This document shows positions 59,875-64,000 of a DNA stretch of 64,000 nucleotides, one piece after another. Position numbers and translations under genes: made by a program. The stretch is from DASRDB01 sp035652815 (GTDB taxonomy: Bacteria; Chloroflexota; Ktedonobacteria; Ktedonobacterales; Ktedonobacteraceae). Where the stretch lies: positions 372,001 to 436,000 of the forward strand of contig DASRDB010000019.1 in NCBI GenBank assembly GCA_035652815.1, given 5' to 3'. Every line of letters begins with the position of its first letter. Within the stretch, counting starts at the first letter, position 1. The notes under the pieces were generated by a model, which worked only from the letters and a program-made list of their open reading frames with translations, was not told the origin of the DNA and made no database searches.

Positions 59875-61845
59875 TTAGTTTTGCTTTACTGTAATCGAGT
59901 AACTGCCCGTATTATCCGTGTGGTCGCCATCGCAAACATTAAAGGTGAGCTGACCTGCTGGCACATTGATCTGGAACGTGTAGGCGTGACTCGGATTGTA
60001 CGGAGGCAGCGAGATAAAGGCAGTTGTATCCTGTCCATTGATGTTAAGTACCCAACAAGTAGGATGATAAGGTACATTTGGCGTGCCGTACCTGTTGGTA
60101 TAGACGTAAAATGCATCGGATTCCTGCGTTTTTGATGCCTGTCCTGTGCCACTAACCGAGATAGTAACGGAGCCATTGTAAGAGTGAACCGTCGCTACAG
60201 CGCTGGAGGTAAATGGTACGTTCAATGTTTCTGTGACTGGCCCAGGGTCTGGCTTTGGCGTTACTGTGGAATGAGGAGATGTTGGAACCTGTGTCGGTTT
60301 GTTTCCCGTTGTAGAAGTTGCCGTTGGACCGCTGGTTGGGCTTGTCACCAATCCAGGCGTCGTAGTTGATTGATGATTTGGCCCGGCCTGCGTCGATTGT
60401 TGTGTGGGATGTGTTGTTTGCCCAATAGTGGTGCCCGTTGTTGCCTTTGTTTTGCCAGATTGCGAAGCGGTAGAAGGGAGCGCAAAGACCAGTGTACCCA
60501 TCATGCTGGCGATAAGCAATATGCATGCGGCGGCAAATATGAAAAGCGCGCGCTTCGATTTAAAAATACTTTGATGCTTGTTTCTGCCAGATGGTGGCGT
60601 TATGAAGCTGCTTGCAAGCGCAACATATTCGCCAGCATTGGAGCCTGCATTCGCCACTTCCCGCACATCCTCGTTTATCCCAGGAGCGGTAATGAGCGTT
60701 GGATACTCGTCCCCTGCAAATGACGCGGAGCCATTTGTGGAAGGAAGAAACGTGACAGGTTGCTGCTCGGCTGAGGGTGTTTGCACTACCGTTGGAAGTG
60801 GTGTCACAGGTGCCTGATAGCGTGGACTTTGCGCCTGATTGTAAGAAGCTATCAGCGTATCATCTGTAGTATCCTCTCGAGAAAGCAGAGCTTTGCTTTG
60901 CTGAGTCGTGCCTGGAGAATCTGTTGTTCGGACGGCGGTAGCAGCCTCCTCAACAATTAAGGTAGAACCTTGCGGAAGTACAGATAAGGATGTTCCTGGT
61001 CTGGTAGATACCTGATAGTGAGCGGATGTACTTAGCGCATTGATAAAGGCGCGGACATCTGAATGACGTTCATTACGTTGTTTTGCTAATGCTTTGAGAA
61101 TAGCCTGCTCGACGTGTACAGGGAGGTTGGGATTGATTTGCCTGGGAGGGACCGGCGTTGCCGACAGGTGGCGGAAACCTAGCGCGAAGAAATCGGGAGC
61201 ATTAAAAGGAACCTGTCCGGTAACGAGTTCATACGTGATACAGCCCAGTGCATATTGGTCACTCTCTTTACTGATGATGCCTTGAAATTGCTCGGGAGCC
61301 ATGTAAAGCGGCGTACCAATCAAACCAACGGTCTTGACACTGGCTGTAGATAGAGTTGTGGCTATACCAAAGTCGCTCAGTAAAGCTTCGCCCTTTGCGT
61401 TAAATAGAATATTTTCAGGTTTCAGATCACGATGAATGGTCTGTTGTTGATGCGCATAATAAAGTGGTTGCCCGATTTGTGAGAGAATTTCGATAACCTC
61501 TTCAATTGGTAAAAAGTTGGGCGCGCAATTTTTGATGCGGTTTCGCAGCGAGCCTTGAGGGGCGTATTCAGTAACCAGGTATGGAAAACCATCATCTATA
61601 CCAACATCAAACACCTGAAGCATATGAGGGTGCTTCAATTTTTCGAGAAAATAAGCTTCTTGTAAAAATTGCTCGCGTTCTACTGTGGAGCTAAGATGCG
61701 TATGCAGGAATTTGATGGCAACAGAGCGCTCCGTCAGGTAGATATGTTCTCCTCGATAGACTTTGCCAAATCCACCTGCGCCAACCTCGGCAAGAACTCG
61801 ATAGTTGCCTATCAGCCTGCCAATATTTCTATCCCCTTCTGCCAT
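59875..61845 (-). CDS. Ser/Thr protein kinase with extracytoplasmic domain
   Basis: 656 residues from the ATG at 61845 (GAGGAAA upstream; the frame back to 61926 is upstream of the likely transcript's coding start). Intact Hanks-type kinase at about 15-275: GAGGFGKVYRG, VAIKFLH, HRDLKPEN, SDFGIAT, and APEQ. A Ser/Thr/Gln-rich juxtamembrane region of about 170 residues, a membrane helix (ALFIFAAACILLIASMMGTL), a P/T-rich linker and an outer domain of about 120 residues with two Cys (PTCWVLNI, FNVCDGDHTDN) follow. The outer domain resembles a small beta-sandwich; not recognised. Converges with the AtuA-unit. Confidence 0.9.
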   Translation of the reverse strand: MAEGDRNIGRLIGNYRVLAEVGAGGFGKVYRGEHIYLTERSVAIKFLHTHLSSTVEREQFLQEAYFLEKLKHPHMLQVFDVGIDDGFPYLVTEYAPQGSLRNRIKNCAPNFLPIEEVIEILSQIGQPLYYAHQQQTIHRDLKPENILFNAKGEALLSDFGIATTLSTASVKTVGLIGTPLYMAPEQFQGIISKESDQYALGCITYELVTGQVPFNAPDFFALGFRHLSATPVPPRQINPNLPVHVEQAILKALAKQRNERHSDVRAFINALSTSAHYQVSTRPGTSLSVLPQGSTLIVEEAATAVRTTDSPGTTQQSKALLSREDTTDDTLIASYNQAQSPRYQAPVTPLPTVVQTPSAEQQPVTFLPSTNGSASFAGDEYPTLITAPGINEDVREVANAGSNAGEYVALASSFITPPSGRNKHQSIFKSKRALFIFAAACILLIASMMGTLVFALPSTASQSGKTKATTGTTIGQTTHPTQQSTQAGPNHQSTTTPGLVTSPTSGPTATSTTGNKPTQVPTSPHSTVTPKPDPGPVTETLNVPFTSSAVATVHSYNGSVTISVSGTGQASKTQESDAFYVYTNRYGTPNVPYHPTCWVLNINGQDTTAFISLPPYNPSHAYTFQINVPAGQLTFNVCDGDHTDNTGSYSITVKQN

Positions 61846-61897
61846 CGAAATTTCCTCAGCATTTAAAAATAAATAATCAATAAAATTATTTTCGTGA

Positions 61898-61926
61898 AGT
61901 ATAACATGAATTAATCGCAGTAACAA
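61898..61926 (-). promoter_or_regulatory. Promoter of the kinase gene at 61845
   Basis: Minus strand: TTGTTA (61921-61926), 17-base spacer, TATACT (61898-61903) with extended TGT just before. About 46 bases of leader to the ATG. Confidence 0.65.
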
Positions 61927-61995
61927 TATTTCAAAGCATTTCAGGTTGTCTAAATATAGGCGGATATGGAACCGGTAAAATAGAGAGGGTATGAA

Positions 61996-62022
61996 CAGGC
62001 CTTCCTGGAAAAGGAAGGCCTG
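61996..62022 (-). terminator. Hairpin after the FHA-kinase gene
   Basis: Stem CAGGCCTTCC/GGAAGGCCTG with a 7-base loop, 33 bases after the stop at 62055. No long T tract, so it may be a Rho-dependent or weak terminator. Confidence 0.5.
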
Positions 62023-62054
62023 CGATGTTCAGACTGGTGAGTATATGTTCGTGC

Positions 62055-64000
62055 CTATGTCCAGACGAAGGCATTATTGAATGTTACCGTTGTTGGAGTA
62101 TTCACGTCATCTGCAAACACACCGATATCGCCCTGCTTGAATGTACTTTTTTGATCGGTAATCGTGTTAACCGGGTTTGTGCGATCATTCACGTACAGGC
62201 TGATGCTGCTACCCTGCACAACAACGGCAAGAAGATTGTTCTGGTTGATTCCTTTGTGAATATTTGAGCTGGGAGTGGAAGCCAGAAGAGTGGTGTAATT
62301 CCCATTTGCTTTAAACACGCCCAGATTGTAGGAGCCATCAGAGCAGACCTCGAATACGTAGAAGCCCTGCACTGCGCCACTCACGGTAACGCGGAACAGG
62401 AGGCCGCCACAATCACCACGCACAATGGTCATGTTGACTTGATAGGCGAAATCAGCGAATGAGGCGGTCGAAAGGCAGGGCTTGAAGTAACCTTGCTGGG
62501 AGAGGCTCACCTGGAGGCTTCCACCTGTGAAGACGCACTCCTTGTCTTGTAACCATTGAGAGTCGCTCGTGGATAAAGAGTCATTGAACACCAGCGAGGT
62601 GAAAGGCAAGTAAGGCGATGTTGCCAGAGCCGTAGCTGATGCCACTACCTGGGCCGTAGCTGATGCTTTAGCCGCAGCAGTCGCCTGATTGTGGATTCTC
62701 ACCAGTGACTGGGAGGTTCCAGTTGCATTTGCTGCATTGATCCTGGCATTGTTATCCGTGTTACTTTTAATAAGGAAGAAAGCCCCACTTGCGACAATCA
62801 CGCATACTACCAGCAGAGCGGCGATGATTTGCACGCGGCGCGATTGTTTTTTCTGCGGGCCAACCACAGGGATTCCCTGCGTGTTTGGAAAGACAGGTGG
62901 TGGCGTAATTGGATTAATCGGCGCGGCTGGTTGTATGGGAGGTTGCTGTGCATAGATTGGAACAGGGCCTGCAGGGGGATAAACAGGCGTTGGAGACACA
63001 ACTACTGGCCCCGGATATGGCTCTCCATAGCCGGTATTAGGAACATATTCCGCACTTGATGACGCGGCAATAGGTTCCGGCTGCATTTGTACACGAGGTA
63101 GGACGGACGATACCGGCGTTGGCCCGGTTTGCGGGCGAGGTAGAGGTGATGAATCATCATTACTTCGACGGGTAGACCCATCGGATACGCGCGAGGTTTC
63201 ACCCGTTGAACCAGTATCGCTTATGCCAAAGGTAAGCGTTGTATCACCCAGGCGAAGCGCATCGCCTGATTTAAGCACTTTCAACACATTCGGCTCGAGC
63301 GGTTCGTCATTTACATAGGTTCTATTCGTGCTTCCCAGGTCTTTAATGCTGTATCCCTGCCCTGTCAGGAGAATCTGCGCGTGATGCGAGGACACTTTTG
63401 CGTCTTTGAGAATCAGGTCGTTATCTTGCGCTCGCCCGATCTTTAACCCGCCGCTAAACTCTTTTCGTCCTGAAGGGCCATCCAGAAACGCTGCGGCTGT
63501 GTTTACCAGAAATGCCTGTTCCAACGCATTGGCAAATGCCTGCACCGTTTTGAAACGTTTCTGTGGGTCTTTGGACAGCGCGGTCATGATGACTCTTTCG
63601 ACATCGGACGGAATAGCGGACATTTTTTCGCGCAGTGGCGGCGGCTCTGCTTGAATGTGCATCAGAATAATATGCGTATTTGTTCCTTGAAAGGGAGGTG
63701 TGCCGCATAGCCATTCGTAAGCCATGACCGCCAGTGAATATTGATCGCTGGCCGGCGAGGGCCTGCCCTGGTACTGCTCGGGAGCCATGTAGACCACCGT
63801 ACCCGCCGCCTCGGACCCGCCATAGCGCGCCGTATGCTCGCGAATGCTTTCCATCACCAGCGCAATACCGAAATCGCTCAGCAAAATCTCGTTATTGCGC
63901 CCCAGCAGAATATTTTCCGGCTTGATATCACGATGTACGACATTCTGGTTATGCGCATACTGGAGCGCCGCCGAAATTTGTTTGATATAACGAATGATAT
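62055..64000 (-). CDS. FHA-containing Ser/Thr protein kinase with lectin-like outer domain (5' end outside window)
   Basis: The frame runs off the right edge; about 648 residues are visible. The kinase part has VVHRDIKPENILL, LLSDFGIA and MAPEQYQG, all intact. An FHA domain (phosphothreonine-binding) follows: IGRAQDNDLILKDAKVSSHH and GSTNRTYVND, with the conserved Arg, Ser/His and Asn. A Pro-rich linker, a membrane helix (IIAALLVVCVIVASGAFFLI) and an outer domain of about 180 residues with DSQWLQD, GGLLFRV and YVFEVCSDGSY, similar to concanavalin-A/laminin-G-like glycan-binding domains, complete it. So an intracellular FHA-kinase is linked to an outside sensor. Confidence 0.88.
   Translation of the reverse strand, partial: IIRYIKQISAALQYAHNQNVVHRDIKPENILLGRNNEILLSDFGIALVMESIREHTARYGGSEAAGTVVYMAPEQYQGRPSPASDQYSLAVMAYEWLCGTPPFQGTNTHIILMHIQAEPPPLREKMSAIPSDVERVIMTALSKDPQKRFKTVQAFANALEQAFLVNTAAAFLDGPSGRKEFSGGLKIGRAQDNDLILKDAKVSSHHAQILLTGQGYSIKDLGSTNRTYVNDEPLEPNVLKVLKSGDALRLGDTTLTFGISDTGSTGETSRVSDGSTRRSNDDSSPLPRPQTGPTPVSSVLPRVQMQPEPIAASSSAEYVPNTGYGEPYPGPVVVSPTPVYPPAGPVPIYAQQPPIQPAAPINPITPPPVFPNTQGIPVVGPQKKQSRRVQIIAALLVVCVIVASGAFFLIKSNTDNNARINAANATGTSQSLVRIHNQATAAAKASATAQVVASATALATSPYLPFTSLVFNDSLSTSDSQWLQDKECVFTGGSLQVSLSQQGYFKPCLSTASFADFAYQVNMTIVRGDCGGLLFRVTVSGAVQGFYVFEVCSDGSYNLGVFKANGNYTTLLASTPSSNIHKGINQNNLLAVVVQGSSISLYVNDRTNPVNTITDQKSTFKQGDIGVFADDVNTPTTVTFNNAFVWT

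Overview
The window looks like a piece of chromosome from a Ktedonobacteria-like member of the Chloroflexota. That is an inference from gene content: several Ser/Thr-kinase-fold receptors with P/T-rich extracytoplasmic linkers, Uma2 proteins, STAND/NACHT proteins with TPR or HEAT repeats, Ppx-CHAD proteins, no plasmid or phage module, moderately high GC, and many short palindromic repeats between genes. No rRNA or single-copy phylogenetic marker is present to settle it.

Layout. 1-7660: the end of a CtaG-like gene, a YbjQ-family gene, a membrane STAND ATPase with TPRs, then a minus-strand run of NagZ-like glycosidase, small membrane protein and Wzx/MviN-like flippase. 7661-15286: a 1759-residue membrane NACHT-HEAT protein, a small membrane protein and a stand-alone CHC2/TOPRIM primase-like gene. 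15287-21416: polyphosphate-type locus 1 (Ppx/GppA fused to half a CHAD domain, overlapping a second half-CHAD gene), a YflT-like stress protein, a PAS-GGDEF-EAL protein and a Uma2 protein. 21417-30335: a phosphoesterase, a PLP aminotransferase, an orphan ModA, a pseudokinase fused to a periplasmic-binding domain, a SHOCT protein, broken Uma2 genes and tRNA-Leu(CAG). 30336-37405: polyphosphate-type locus 2 (the same Ppx-half-CHAD/half-CHAD pair plus a Ppx-type HD protein), a VOC protein and secD-secF. 37406-47419: two closely related ABC exporter modules in mirror orientation around a NarX/NarL-type two-component system that is bracketed by palindromes. 47629-64000: four more kinase-fold genes (one lacking the catalytic Asp), an alkaline-phosphatase-superfamily protein, a DoxX-Rieske fusion, an OmpR-type two-component system, and an acyl-CoA dehydrogenase plus split AtuA operon.

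How the genes work together. The window is dominated by signalling and envelope functions. Both Ppx/CHAD loci have the same architecture and the same 14-nt gene overlap, so a duplicated two-protein polyphosphate-sensing or degrading unit is the most distinctive candidate system. The second is a set of kinase-fold receptors, two of which have lost catalytic residues; one of these carries a substrate-binding-protein domain on the other side of the membrane.

Three families of nested palindromic repeats lie only between genes. One is a roughly 135-bp element with four recognisable copies plus one arm-only copy. Several promoters can be read directly (tRNA-Leu, modA, the primase-like gene, Uma2, the kinase at 61845, the NarX-like kinase). 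At modA and the primase-like gene, perfect inverted repeats sit on the -10 box.
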